A stretch of DNA of 64,000 nt from Phytoseiulus persimilis (lineage: Eukaryota; Arthropoda; Arachnida; Mesostigmata; Phytoseiidae): assembly GCA_037576195.1 (NCBI GenBank), contig CM075101.1, forward strand, positions 45,446,001 through 45,510,000, written 5' to 3'. Made by a program: the position numbers and the translations under genes. Below, piece by piece: positions 1-11,709 of the stretch (position 1 is the stretch's first letter; the number at the start of each line of letters is the position of its first letter). The notes under the pieces are model-generated. The model did not search any database and was not told where the DNA came from. It was given only the letters and a program-made list of their open reading frames with translations.

Positions 1-248
1 GAGCTAAATCGGGATACGTTTCGATGCCGGTGTCGTTCCGTTCCAGAATCAACCGAAATAGTTCATGACATTCGATCAGGGGTCTGGAGTGTTCGATCGG
101 GCGGTTGAGCGCGAAAAACCTCCGATATCATCTCTCATTCTAGAACGTTCCTCTGTTTGGAAATTTCCGTTGTAGGTGTTGGTTACGTATAGGTTTTCAG
201 CGTTACAGGTTGATCATGAAAGGAAGTTCAGCGTGGTTGAGGGCTCAC
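1..248 (-). other. Intron of the sugar transporter gene (start of the first visible intron)
   Basis: On the minus strand the transporter exon ends at 249 with the donor GCAG|GTGAGCC. The remaining bases to the window edge are read as the 5' part of the following intron. I see no second transporter exon here, so the rest of the gene lies outside the window. Confidence 0.6.
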
Positions 249-546
249 CTGCCATGAATGCGCCAGGTAGAGCTGCGAGGGCCATGAGGCTGTTGAACCA
301 GGCAACATTTTCCGAGTCTCGCATTTCTTCGGAAACCACCGAACTCGAGTCCGCCATCGAGGTGATCGCCATCGACGGATACCCAATCACGGTTCCGATG
401 GCGAGGGCACCCAAAAACACCGAGAACGCTGCCGGGTACATGAGCTTGACACCCGGCCGGAGCACCAGGCCCGCTGGTGATGGCGGGGCATCTTTCGAGT
501 TCACAGGATTCTCCGGTATGTGGAGATAGCATCTGGAAGAACACAA
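249..546 (-). CDS. MFS sugar transporter, N-terminal exon (partial; Tret1/GLUT-like)
   Basis: Partial gene; only the first coding exon is in the window. It would sit in the plasma membrane and carry trehalose, glucose or another sugar. The reading frame gives a short cytosolic tail of about 35 residues, then a first membrane helix around YPAAFSVFLGALAIGTVIGY, a polar extracellular loop (SMADSSSVVSEEMRDSENVA) and the start of helix 2 (WFNSLMALAALPGAFMAG). This is the usual order in arthropod facilitated trehalose transporters: helix 1, an acidic loop before a conserved Trp, then a small-residue-rich helix 2. The exon stops at a good donor (GCAG|GTGAGC) in phase 1. The start is uncertain. The ATG at 546 is used here, but the sequence just inside it (TTCTTCCAG) would also serve as a 3' splice site for an upstream exon. 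The substrate cannot be read from this fragment. Confidence 0.7.
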
Positions 547-3500
547 ACAGTGTTTTATTCTGATCGAGAGGACCCGTTTGAGACTTCATTCTGGAGCGCC
601 TCTTGGAACACTTTTCCCGCGATAGCAAGGGCAAGGGTAACCGGTGCCGGTTTTAGGTCTTCTAAAAATGCGCACACGAGCTGTCAGTGGGATCGGCTGG
701 ACACGTGAGCTTTCCAAACTTTTGTCAAGTGTTCGCGGCCACTGTTCACTGACGGCGGCGAATTGCGCCTAATGCAAGCATAAGTAGCGTGAAATTTATG
801 CCGTTTCGTGAGCTTGCATAAGCTCATTCTCCTCAGGATGGCTTTTCAATCGGACCTTCGGAAACTGAGATCCGATTGAGTGAGAAAGGTGGTCCCGATG
901 AGATGGATCAATGGGAGTTCGTTGAACAGTAGTGAGACCGTTGCGAGAAACGACGGCAAGCAGAACGAGTTCGGTATGAGTCACTTACCCCCCATTCGTG
1001 TTGAGCTTCGGTAAGCCCTCGGCGATTGTCATTTCGAAAGTTTACTCCCGAAGCACCAGTTGTCAGTGAACTATTGCTCGTTCCCTCTCGGATCGCTCCG
1101 TCAACGAATCTGGCGAACGAATTGTCTTTTGCCCGCGCACTGCAATGAGTTCGTGATCGGATCTCCCGATCACCTGTCGAGGGAGTCGCTCGACTGATCC
1201 CTCAACGAAGAGACGCTCGTTAGACTCAAGTTCCTGATTCCGGCACGACCGGTGCAGCTTGAAGTTCCCTTGCTCCTTTTCGCTCCTCCCGGCAACTAGG
1301 ACCTGATACGAAGAATCTTCCTGACGAGGTAGGCCAGATACTTCGTGTGCAGGAGTAAAGTGGCGGTTGTGCAGCACCGTTCCGACTTCGAGTATGACAG
1401 CTTGCTTTGTTTGCCACCAGTCGTTGTCCAACGTCGTTCTGGCGGTCTTTGTAGATCCACGAGGATACTCACTGCCGGCGAGGAGGTTGTGAGAGCACGG
1501 TCGGGGTGAACGGAGTTACAACTGAGCGCATCTGCAGATTACGTCGAATGCTGCCTGACAACTGCTCCAATCAGCGACTCGTCTGCGGCCGACTCTACTC
1601 AAATTGCTCAAAGCCAGGAGCTCACAGCCTAGTGGCGCCAGTAGCTGCTATCGTCCTTCGGAAAAATTCCATTCATTATTGTTGCCTTCATCCTTGCTGC
1701 CGGTGGCCGCAACCATCTTCTGTGAGTGGCCCACTGAAGTCGGGGCAGTCCCGTTTTGCGGCACTCTTTACTCAAACGTTGACATCCATCGGTCGGTTAC
1801 GTCCATCAACGGACTTCTACGCCTTAGACCTTCAATAGCTGTATGCTGATGATTGTTCTCTTTCACATGTCGAGACTGTACACACGTGTGTTCCGGAGGG
1901 AAACAAAACGGACATGCATGCTCAGCTAATCTTATATAACCGCTCGAGGTAGTTCGTCGAAATTGACGTACTCCCGGTCTCACAGTCATGGACAGCCTGA
2001 CTCCTGATCCTCCGCTCTGTGACAACCGAGAGGATCTCAGTCAGAGGTGACCGAGCGAGCGTCTGACGCGCGTGAACCTATTGACGAAATGGTGCCGAGG
2101 TCTTCGAGTCAATCAATGCTTAGATATAAATATACAAAGCGCTGATCGAGAGCGCCATCATGGAGGTCAGTTGTGGCGGCTCTTGTCGACCTCGAGCGGC
2201 GAACGAATACGAACCAACGGGATATCAACTATGTCCGACGCCGAGACGCTGACCAGAAAGTTCTGTCAGCTGCGAACTTGCGTCATTTCATGCGCGCGGG
2301 AAAGGCTGGACTCGTGATTGCCCGTCTGGGAAACTTGCAAGTGATGCATGGAGGGCATATGCGGAGAGTGCACGGAAAGGTTCCTGAGGACTTGGGAGGA
2401 GAACCGAGTCGGAAACAGGCGATAGCAGGGCTGAGTTTCCGCTCCAGCGTTTGGTGGTCGAGGTTCAACAAGGGAATAGCGTCCCTCCAAGACATGAACT
2501 GTGCTGAAGGAACGGCTTTCCCGGTGTTGGGTGAAGCGTTGTTTGTGTATTATCCCATGAAAAATATCTCTCAATGAATGTTTCCTTTGAATGCCCATAA
2601 TTTCGCGACGCCACGGTTCTGAGCAACCAGCCATGGAACATCGACTGGAGCCTCAGAAGATGATTCCACCTTAGTCCGTCAGCACATTAATTACAACAGG
2701 AGGGCAACACGGAGAGGTTGAACAGAACTCCCAAGTTTCGGTTCGAGCGAATGCTTGCGAACTCCCCCGAATTCTCCCAATCCACTTTCGCCGTCGAGCT
2801 CCTCGATCAGCATGTGGAGCCCCTGTTCACTTCTAGGATTAACCATGCAGTTCAGTCACGAAAACGAATAAAACGAAGGTTTCGAGTATGACGGAGCTTG
2901 CGCCGTCGATGTTGACCCTCGGGCACACCCGATGCGTCCTGAAACTGCTCAACCAAGGCATGAGATGAGTGTTCCTTTTTCTCTTCGGAGGATGTGACAG
3001 GAGTCCGGACCACGGCCGACTGTGGACTGGAGGATTATTTGCCATTCTCGCACAGCATAACTGGAGTGTCAATAGTTGCCGAGAAAACACCCGGTCCAGG
3101 AGGCGGTACCAGGGGCCCCCGCGTTTTAATATCGGGGCGAACTCGTGGGCATTCCTTTCGTAGATCGTCGTCTTCAGCTCCCACCTCGAAAACTTCTGTT
3201 CGAGCTTCCTTTACAGCTTATGTGCGGAACCCAATCCGTGGACAGCTTCTCAGTAGGATGGATCTGGGGAACATGGAAATGCACGAGGAAGGACGCCAGG
3301 ATTGTTCCTCCTTGTGGCGGCATCCCACTCCCGAATTTTGCTGAGACAGTCGTTGGCGGCGAACTCCGAAATGCTGATTGCAGGAACGTGTGTTGAGAAC
3401 CAATCCTTCACACCTAGCCTTCACAGTTTTTTCCAGGAACCTTTCCTCCGCATTCGCGCCGAAGCGCAACGTAACCGGAGCAAGGACTTTCACGGATTGT

Positions 3501-6500
3501 TGGTGGCGATTGAGTGATGTGATAGCGAGCTTAATTCTTTTTATGGAGGGAAAATATTATCTCCGGAGGGATGAAAGTTCACGGTAAACTAATGACGTTG
3601 TGAAATCGATCTCGGGCGTTTATTGATCCCCGTCTAATGCGTAGTTAATCTTAAACAGGGCCCTCTTCCATGGGCGAGAAGTTCTGGGCAGATCCTCGGA
3701 GTGTTGTTTTTCCTCGGATTCAGCGAGCTTATCCGCCTCGTGCTGACGTGCAGCTGCATTCTAGTATCAAGGGAGGAACTGAATCTCCTGTGATCCCAGA
3801 CCTCAAGTAGTGCTCACCCTGCTCAAGGCTAGTTCGGTATAGCCCATGAGCTGTATCGCCTCTCTCTCTCTCTTTCATTCCTCACAGGAAACAGGGTCCG
3901 GCCTGAACCCACAACGTCCCCCAACATCTGGTCCACCTTACCTTCTACGCGTTTCCCCAAACTGTTGTTGAGGAACTCGTGTTGGGTTCCCGGTCTCGCT
4001 TGTAGTTCGGAGGGATATCTCTGCAATCCAACTTCTGTCTTAGCATCCTGCTCTGTCAATGTTCCGATGGCGCTCATCGACAAAATTGCCCTCGAGTGAC
4101 CACGCACTCTCACTGCGATCATCTGTGTGAGATCAGGGCTTCCCGCCTGAGGGTTGCGTATGGCTACGATCATACCTCATCCGCCTCGAATTCTCTCAAC
4201 CTAGAAACTGTAAATAGAGGTGGAATAGACGCATAAGATTATTCAAGACAAGGGTTATCATCATATTTTTCGCGCATGTTCGGCTGCGGACAGGCCCTGG
4301 GCTCATAATCATGATTCCGGAGAAGGGGGGCGTCGCTTAGGCGACGATGCATCGGAAGCTCGACGAAAGCTACAGGAAGCGTCTTAATTGAGCAGATGAA
4401 ATCTGCCTTCTCCTGGGATTTCTCATCTCGATTGGCGAGTAGCTGCTCTCCTATTCAAGCTGCCGGAAACATTCCGTTATTCCTGAGCTGTTATTGTCAC
4501 GGCCGGTCCAGTCATATCATCAAATGCCTTCATTCCAACCAGTGACCCATTGCGGCTCCTTCTGGTCGCAGAGTACCAAAGCATCCTCGCCGTCGCAGGA
4601 GGAGTGCGAAAGGTCGATGTACCCGAACTTTGTAGGATTCCACTCCGTGTCACCGATTCAACATGGAACCATAATGAACCCTTCCAGGGCTGCGCAACCG
4701 AAGTAGATAAAGCAGCTCGTCGAAGACCTACAGGGTCTGTTCCTAGTCAGTATAGAATCGAACGCCATCGTTCATGAGAAGACTCCCATTACTCGATCGC
4801 TCGAATGAAACAACCGCGGAAGCGATCGGAAAACCGTTCGTTGACTCCAGAGCCGCGGTGGAGTGCCATTGAAGATCAGCATTGGTCAATCAGAATCATT
4901 CGCTGACGAAAATCCCCGCTTGATCGCCGTGGTCGGAGACAATTGAAAGATTAAGTGTCACCGGTGGTACCCGTCAAGATCTTGAGTTTCATCTGAATAC
5001 TCCTGAAGGACACGTCAATCTACAAAGAGATCAGCTACGTTGAGAGTGTCAACGAGTCGCGTCAACTACGTTCTGGGCACGATTCTACTCGTGCACTTCT
5101 TGAATCACCTCGAGCAGTCAGATCTCAGCTGGGAAGTCTTGCGCAACAACTGTTGTTCCGCTGTCATGAGCGGTGAAGAGTCAAGAGAAGGATGTGAGAG
5201 AGAACCGACCGTTGCAAATCTTAGTGTATAGAGCGGAGATGATCACGCTCGCGTCAACATGATTCATTGATCCTGTCCGTTCTAGTCTATCTGGAGGGAG
5301 GCTGGGAGCTATCCGACGAAGTCTCTTTCCGGTCTGCGATCTGAGGTGGGATCTTGCCATGGTTTGGAATCAAATTTAGTACCCGATGACCGTTTTGCTC
5401 GTTCTCGTCTGCACTTTCTTGAGCAGACCGAGCTCATGAGAATAAGCAGAACGTTCGGAATCCATTGCAAGATTCGGTGAGAGTAGGTAGCAGAGCTCAG
5501 AGATCCGGAGATGACAGTGATGAAGAACAAAAGAGAATGGATAAAAGCACGAGCGAGAGAGAGCATGAACCATTCTGAGTGGGTACATCCGACTACGCAC
5601 GGGCACAATCAAAGAGTTCACCGAGAATGGATTCACGTCCGAACACAGCAAGCCAAGGACTTCAATATGTGCTTCCGTTTGTTTCGGTAACAATAAGCAT
5701 TGATTAAAGAAGTGTGTGCTGTGACTAGAGAGTACTTGTTCGTGTACACTCATGGTGGATCCATCCATGGCGACGTTCTCGGAGAGGCGGGCTGCTTGTG
5801 TACGCTCACTGGCGTAGAAAGAGATCAATCTAGACTGCTCTACGGGGTGGCTAGTGCAGGTCGGCGACTTTCAAGCTGAAATTCGTTCTGGGCAAAAGTT
5901 CGTCATCTCATACAGCTGATTTTGGGCTCCTCTCCACACAAGGCAAACATCGACGATCCCTCCCCTCGTAAAATATACTCAGAGACTACCAAACTATCCG
6001 AATATGAAGTTCTCGCGCTGGTCTGACGATTCCCCCCCCCCTCCGAGAATTGATCCTCCTCGATTTTCTACCTTCGATCGCCGAAACATCCTCAGTCGGC
6101 ACTGGAGCAGAGTATCGGCGGATAGTGCCCCGTAATGGCCATCGACGGACCGCTGGACCGCGACCGCTTTGAGTCTCCACGATTCCCAAAGGTTGAACCA
6201 ACGAACTTGATATTAACAGCATTCTCTTGAATCGCTTTCCTTCCAATGTGGTTCAGTTCATCGATTCCACCGTCGGACCGGCGTAAGTAGTCGAATGCCG
6301 CCGCGCCCACTAGAGTCGCCCTCCGGTCGCCCCGGGGATCGAGGGCGGAAAATCGGAGGGGGCGATTCTCAGGGAAGAACAAAAATAGTCGGATCGATGG
6401 GACAACTAGATACGATGTCTCGCCGGTTGCCAGAGTCAAACTAGAATCCGGACCGCTTCCCTGGCTAATGACCGGACTCCTCTAGCGCGTTGAATTCGAC

Positions 6501-8547
6501 GAAGAGAGAGAAGTCGATCAAAATTGCCGACCATTCCAGGACAATTATCTGGCAAACCACGTATCAAGAGTAGGTCAACTTCGCAACACTCTCCGGAAAC
6601 CGAGTCTAATGAGATAACCTTGAAAATTTTGAGAGTGATCGTCTCGAAGTTCGTCGACTGCAGCGATCACTCGCGCCTTACTCCGGAAAAGGCTCAAAGA
6701 GTATCTCCTACCATCACTGTGAGCCACGCTTAGTACGGGAATCAACGACGAGTATCGGTGCGAAACCCCAACCCCTCCTATATTCTCCCCGTTCGGAATC
6801 CTCTAGGACATCCTTCGGTGAGACAGGTGCAGGCTTCCCAGAAGGGTTCCTGGAAACCTGATGCTTCCTCGGTAATGATTGCGTCCATGGAAATTTTCGT
6901 TGGATCGGTGTTGTTAAATCAAGAGCAGCCGATTACCTGGGTTATATTGTCGCCGGCGGCACGGCCCTTGATGCTGGCGTCATCCTGTCCTGGGCGTCTT
7001 TCTGGCGCGGGTGTCATTCTTAGCCAGGCGTCACGTTGGCGCGGGTGGTTGGTAAACGCAATTCTTAACTTATCGTAGGGTCACGTCTAGTGAACGATCA
7101 TGAATGGCCACGTAATCACCGCCGACTGACAAAGATCAACCGTGCTCTCTTCTAGGCTCCAAACTAACACTGTGGCATATCTAACCGTACATTTTCCACA
7201 TCTCCTCCATCTCCATCTCTGGGTCCCTCACACACCTTCTGTTCGATGGTGATCGTCAGGATATTCGTCCGAAATATTCTTCGGCAGTCCACATCCAAGG
7301 CGAGTTGTTCCACAATGTTCTGTCGGAGCTGTTATCATTCGGGGTCGAGAATTCACCTGTAAGACCTCTTGGAAGAGCCGTTTGCACATAATGCCTCATT
7401 GGTAGGTGGTCATGGGGACATCGTGATGTATGTACATACGTGGCCAGGTAACGAGTGGACCATTGATGATTCCTCACATGAAGTCTCCGACGGCTCCATA
7501 TGAATCTTGGACCCAATACGAGTTCGTCATGGTGCTAATAATCGGGAAGATCAGGATGGTGGCAGCATATTCGGGTTTCCGGATTGGAAATTCGTCCGGG
7601 ATGCCACAGCTAGAACAGCACCCCTCTGGCGAAACCCCTGTAGGGTCCCCAACTCCGGCTGTGCAGAGGATAACAAGCTCCTCGGAATCGCTGGCCTTGA
7701 TCGGTTCCGTGTGGCGCAGGAGTGATCAGGAAATCAAGTGGCTCATCGCAAGGAACCGAGTCAAGGTTATGATTTTGCTCGCGGCTGGAGCTTATCTCCT
7801 GGTGTCAAGGGAGAACAAGACATCGACCGACGACATCGGGCTCGCGAGGGATGGACTACGCTTTCGACCTAAGCATCTCAAAAAAGTCGAATGGATCGCG
7901 CCGCCGGCTCCACCAGCTCGAGTCGAATTGTTTCTCGGTTTCGCTCAAACTCGCGAATGGAGTCCGCAGTGGCCGATGTTTTTTCTCGATATTGCAGAGA
8001 ACGACCCAGAGCCATCGGATCCTCGCGAATGTTTTGGAGAAATGCGGTCATCCGCTCAGCGGACGAGTAATGCGCTATGACTCTATGACTGAGCGCTCCA
8101 GCATGCAAATGCAGAATCTTTCAACTTTTGTCGAGCCGGGGCTCGCTTGCAGCGGCAACAAGCGTTAACAGGCAAAGATCACAGTCGGCAACGGCTGTGT
8201 TGTTCGAAACAGTGTTCACACGTGAAACCTCTCTACTGGCGCAGCGCGCTAAACATACCCCACAAGCACATTCAGCGCGAGGGATCTGTTCGACGAAGCG
8301 GGGTTGCAGTATTCAGTGGACCGTCCGAGGGAGACAAGTTTGTGTCGTCTCCAAGGAAGGTGTGTCGCCTCTGTCATTTTCGTTGGCCCCGCTGGATCCG
8401 AACGATAACAAAAAAGAGAACATCCTCTGGACCCGATTCCCTTGACGCGTAACAGTGAATAATTCCGGGAACGATACTGAGAATTTGTGTTCATTGGTAG
8501 TTTTGGCTCGCTTGAAGCGCCTCAATTTTAGTCAATATCGATTGCAG
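547..8547. other. Gene-poor stretch between transporter and LYAR
   Basis: About 8 kb with no gene I can support. Open frames up to 216 codons exist (for example around 7430-8080), but none shows a recognisable domain or a coherent set of splice sites. It contains a TC-rich tract near 3860-3875, a C-tract near 6030 and a short GC-rich direct repeat at 6992-7048. Promoter or 5' UTR exons of the flanking genes may lie here unseen. Confidence 0.5.
6992..7048. repeat. Two-copy GC-rich direct repeat, 34-bp period
   Basis: The pattern GGCGTC, a short spacer, then TGGCGCGGGTG occurs twice (about 6993-7013 and 7027-7047). A third partial GGCGTC lies just upstream at about 6976. It is short, has no coding sense and no obvious role. 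Confidence 0.45.
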
Positions 8548-10143
8548 ATGGTTGTCTTCAGCTGTGATGCATGCGGCGAGTCGCTCCGTAAGAAAGACGT
8601 CCAGAAACACTACCAGTTCAACTGCCGTCGCTGTGAAAGCCTCACTTGTGTTGACTGTAAAAAACAGTTCTGGGGAGACGAGTATGGGTCGCATACACAA
8701 TGCATCACAGACGAAGACTTCAAATACGGGCTCGTCGGCGAACACAAATGTGACAAAGGTGAGCTAGTACCTCGCGATCCCAAAAACTGCCTCAGTCTTG
8801 CACCCACCCGAGCTGCAGATCAGATCAGAAGGTGATGAACGCCATAGAATTCGTCTTATTACAGGGCAGAAGAAGCAGGACTTGTGGATCTCGAGCATCG
8901 ATGATCTCCTGGCAGACCGACGTACCGATAAACGATTCACCCCGATCTTCATGGAAATGAAGCGGTACGAAAACGTTCCCCGGAAGAAGAAACCATTCTT
9001 GAACTGGTGCAAATGCACGATGAAACGGTTCCCTTTCAAGGTAGTGGAGGAAGCATTCGACTTATTGGTGAGTTTCAGTTTCCAGAGTTTCTTGACATCG
9101 CTCATTTCGAATCAGCCAATTCCGGGAATCTGGATCATTGCATTTGAAATGTCTCCTTTCAACCGTTTTGCGGTAACAGACTCGTGGGTTTTCAAGACTC
9201 TGAGATGGAATTCCAGGTCGAAACCCACGCTAAGAAAAAGCAGGCCTTGAGCGAAGCACAATGTGAGAAGGAGTCGAATGTTCCCAAAGAGGGAGACATG
9301 GAGACGTTCCTTGCCTCGGAGAATGACAAGCCAACAAACGGGAAACACTGCGATTCCAACGGGAATTCCAGCAAGAAAAAGCGCAAAGCCGAAGATGGGA
9401 TCCCTGAGGATGATGACGACAAATCACGAGCAAAGAAAAAGAAGAAGTGTAAGGTAAGAGCTGAGCGCATTCAGTTTGCGAATTGAAGCTCCGTTTACTC
9501 TCCTCATGTCTTCGAGGTGGATTCGGTGTGCCATGGAACGACGTGTTCTTCGGGCAGACGTTCTCGTTCCCATCAGATCACGTCGATTCCGACGACATAG
9601 TCTGTATTGACCAGAAAAGATCCCTCTCAACAGGAAACTCTCGAAGAGGCGGAACCTATGAAGATCTCAGAAGTCAAGCCCGTAAAGAAGGGAAAGAAGT
9701 TCAAGCTAGAGAAAAGTGTTGCCAGAGTCCTCGTGGAGAAGAGCGACGCAATGAAGCTGAAAAAACTGGTCCGAAAGGTGAGTGGCTGTTCGAAACCTGC
9801 GCTCCGTCAGGTCAACTTTTCAGTGAGCGGATTCCGTGCGCCAACCGCACTCTCATCGCATTTTCTTGAAAGTCTCGATGAAGATCCCGCTCCAACTTCC
9901 CGGAGGGCAGGATCCCGCTCTCTTGCTGAGCTTAATCATTTTCCTCTCATGCTTGTCTATCTTCTTCAGGTGACAGCGCTTTACTCTGAATATTGCGATG
10001 AACAAGGCCATCCGAAAGCCTGGGACGTCGATGAAATAACCAACAGGATCGAGAAGCTCATTTCCAAGAATGAACTTTACCTGACTTCGAATGGTTGTGT
10101 TCAGCTCTCGGAAGTGGGCATGGCCAAGTTCGCGTCTAATTGA
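8548..10143 (+). CDS. LYAR: LYAR, cell growth-regulating nucleolar protein (zf-LYAR)
   Basis: Five coding exons: 8548-8758, 8865-9067, 9217-9453, 9634-9777, 9970-10143. All have GT-AG borders in consistent phase, giving 322 residues. The start is the ATG at 8548, whose product MVVFSCDACGESLRKK matches the LYAR N-terminus. Exon 1 holds two zinc-finger-like Cys/His units (CDACGES...H...C, then CRRCESLTCVDCKKQFWGDE) of the zf-LYAR type. Exon 2 has the family segment YENVPRKKKPFLNW, close to the NVPRKKAKFQNW of vertebrate LYAR. Exon 3 is a Lys-rich, acidic nuclear/nucleolar tract (KKKRKAEDG..., DDDDKSRAKKKKK). Exons 4-5 match the conserved C-terminal domain (GKKFKLEKSVARVL... to the end). LYAR proteins are nucleolar, bind nucleic acid and act in ribosome biogenesis and transcription control. 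GATTGCAG directly precedes the ATG and could be the 3' end of a 5' UTR intron. The middle region is shorter than in human LYAR (about 380 aa). Confidence 0.92.
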
Positions 10144-11709
10144 ATACCCATGGCCCTCGCTGCGGTTCTTGTATAAATAGGGGAAAATCTGTCTAGAGGT
10201 GATGGAGTCTGGAAATCGGAGGGTTTGAACGCCCTCATACTGTAAATTCAATTGGCGACGGTGTTCCCTTTCAACTTCAAATCTCTTCGAGAAAACCACT
10301 TTCCGGAGACGTGCCTCGAGATTCAGTCAAGACAGTGGAACCTCTGGCTCACGTACATGAAGAAAAAGGAGATAAACTCCATTTGGTATCAATATATATT
10401 GTTTGCCTCTTCAATTGAACTTCCAGTGAGAATGTCGGTCGCGGTAGATCCTCTCGCTCTTCTGCGGCTCAGCCCTCCGACTGAAAGCAGGGCTGGAATG
10501 ACAGGGCATCACATATTCAACAAATCGATTCTTGGATTTGTCGAGAATCGTTCGAACATTTGATTGATATGAGACCTCGATGACGATGGTTCGATGGGTT
10601 AGCTAGGAGTAAATTCGAGGAGATCGAACTAAATGGGTCATGCGTTCTTGTGTTTATCGTCCCAGTGCGAACTCCAACGATGCGTTATAACATATGGCGT
10701 TCCTCTCTCGAAGGAAACGTCAGCTCTCTTTCTGAGCTCTTTCAGCACGACTTCTCCCCCTAGAAAAAATGTGGGAAATCGAATTTAAGAGCATAGAACA
10801 TCTGTTCTCGATGGCTCCTAGAGAATACAATGTGCATGCAGGGATGCCCGAAAGTCAGCAAGCTTCGCATGTGGCCGACGTTTCCGCTTCCCAGCCGTGC
10901 TCATCTCTTGTGAAGAATGATTGAGCGGAGTATCAACTCCACATTTCATTCTCCGAGCTCTGTGGTTCCGGACCCGAACTCCGAAATCGTTTCCGTCCAA
11001 TGAATCCGCTTGAGAGGCTACGGGAATCATGACGGAGCAACGATCGGATATCATCATCGTTGAGCTCGACAGGCCAATCATAGTGGGCTGTGAATCGAGA
11101 GTTCCATGCTATCGTCAACAAACCAATCTTCACCGCTATCTGGTCCAATATCCTCTCTCGAGAACTAGACAGTCATTATCTTACAGACGTTGGTACCAGA
11201 GGGAGAGCAAGCGGTGAAGATATCACTGTCGTTGATGAGAAGATGACCGCTCATCAGTTCCAGGTGTCAAGTGTGTCCTAGGGCCTGAAAGCTCTTTCAA
11301 GTGGTGTTGTTTTGCATCCAATGTATTCGAGATGACAGCTTGGAGATGAGTCAACTTTCCGCTGTTTCCAGAACCGACTTCCCCGCGTTGATCACAAAGG
11401 GAGCGATGACAGATCTGCGTCGATGCAGAGTGTCGCCGGATCGTACTCATCATCGATCGGGGACCGGCTCCTCCGCTCTGGTTGAAATGTTCGACACCGA
11501 ATCTCACTGAGTGTGCCGCCCGTGCGAAGCCGCCATTGTCCTGGAGGAGATCAAGTCTGCAGATAGTGCTTGGTTTGCGCAAAGGCGCATCCATTGATAT
11601 CGCAGGTACAATAGATGGAAAGATTCACCCGCAAGTGAGCTGCTCTGTCTCGATAGTAGATCATCAACGTAGGCTTCCTCGGAATGTGGCCAGACGATTG
11701 CACGACATC
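10144..11709. other. Intergenic LYAR-GNMT
   Basis: About 1.6 kb between two plus-strand genes. The first few hundred bases are AT-richer and probably hold the LYAR 3' UTR. The part next to 11709 should contain the GNMT promoter, but no TATA element is evident. I recognise no other coding sequence. Confidence 0.5.

Noticed and set aside
3218..3493. Minus-strand frame with faint resemblance to a mariner transposase (HFG, QQNS, WRPSS words)
   Set aside because: The words are too few and the surrounding residues do not follow the family pattern. Unlike the 50-kb fossil, the blocks are not in a convincing series.
7430..8080. 216-codon plus-strand open frame
   Set aside because: No domain, no splice context, odd composition. 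At about 50% GC such frames arise by chance; other frames over the same DNA are also partly open.
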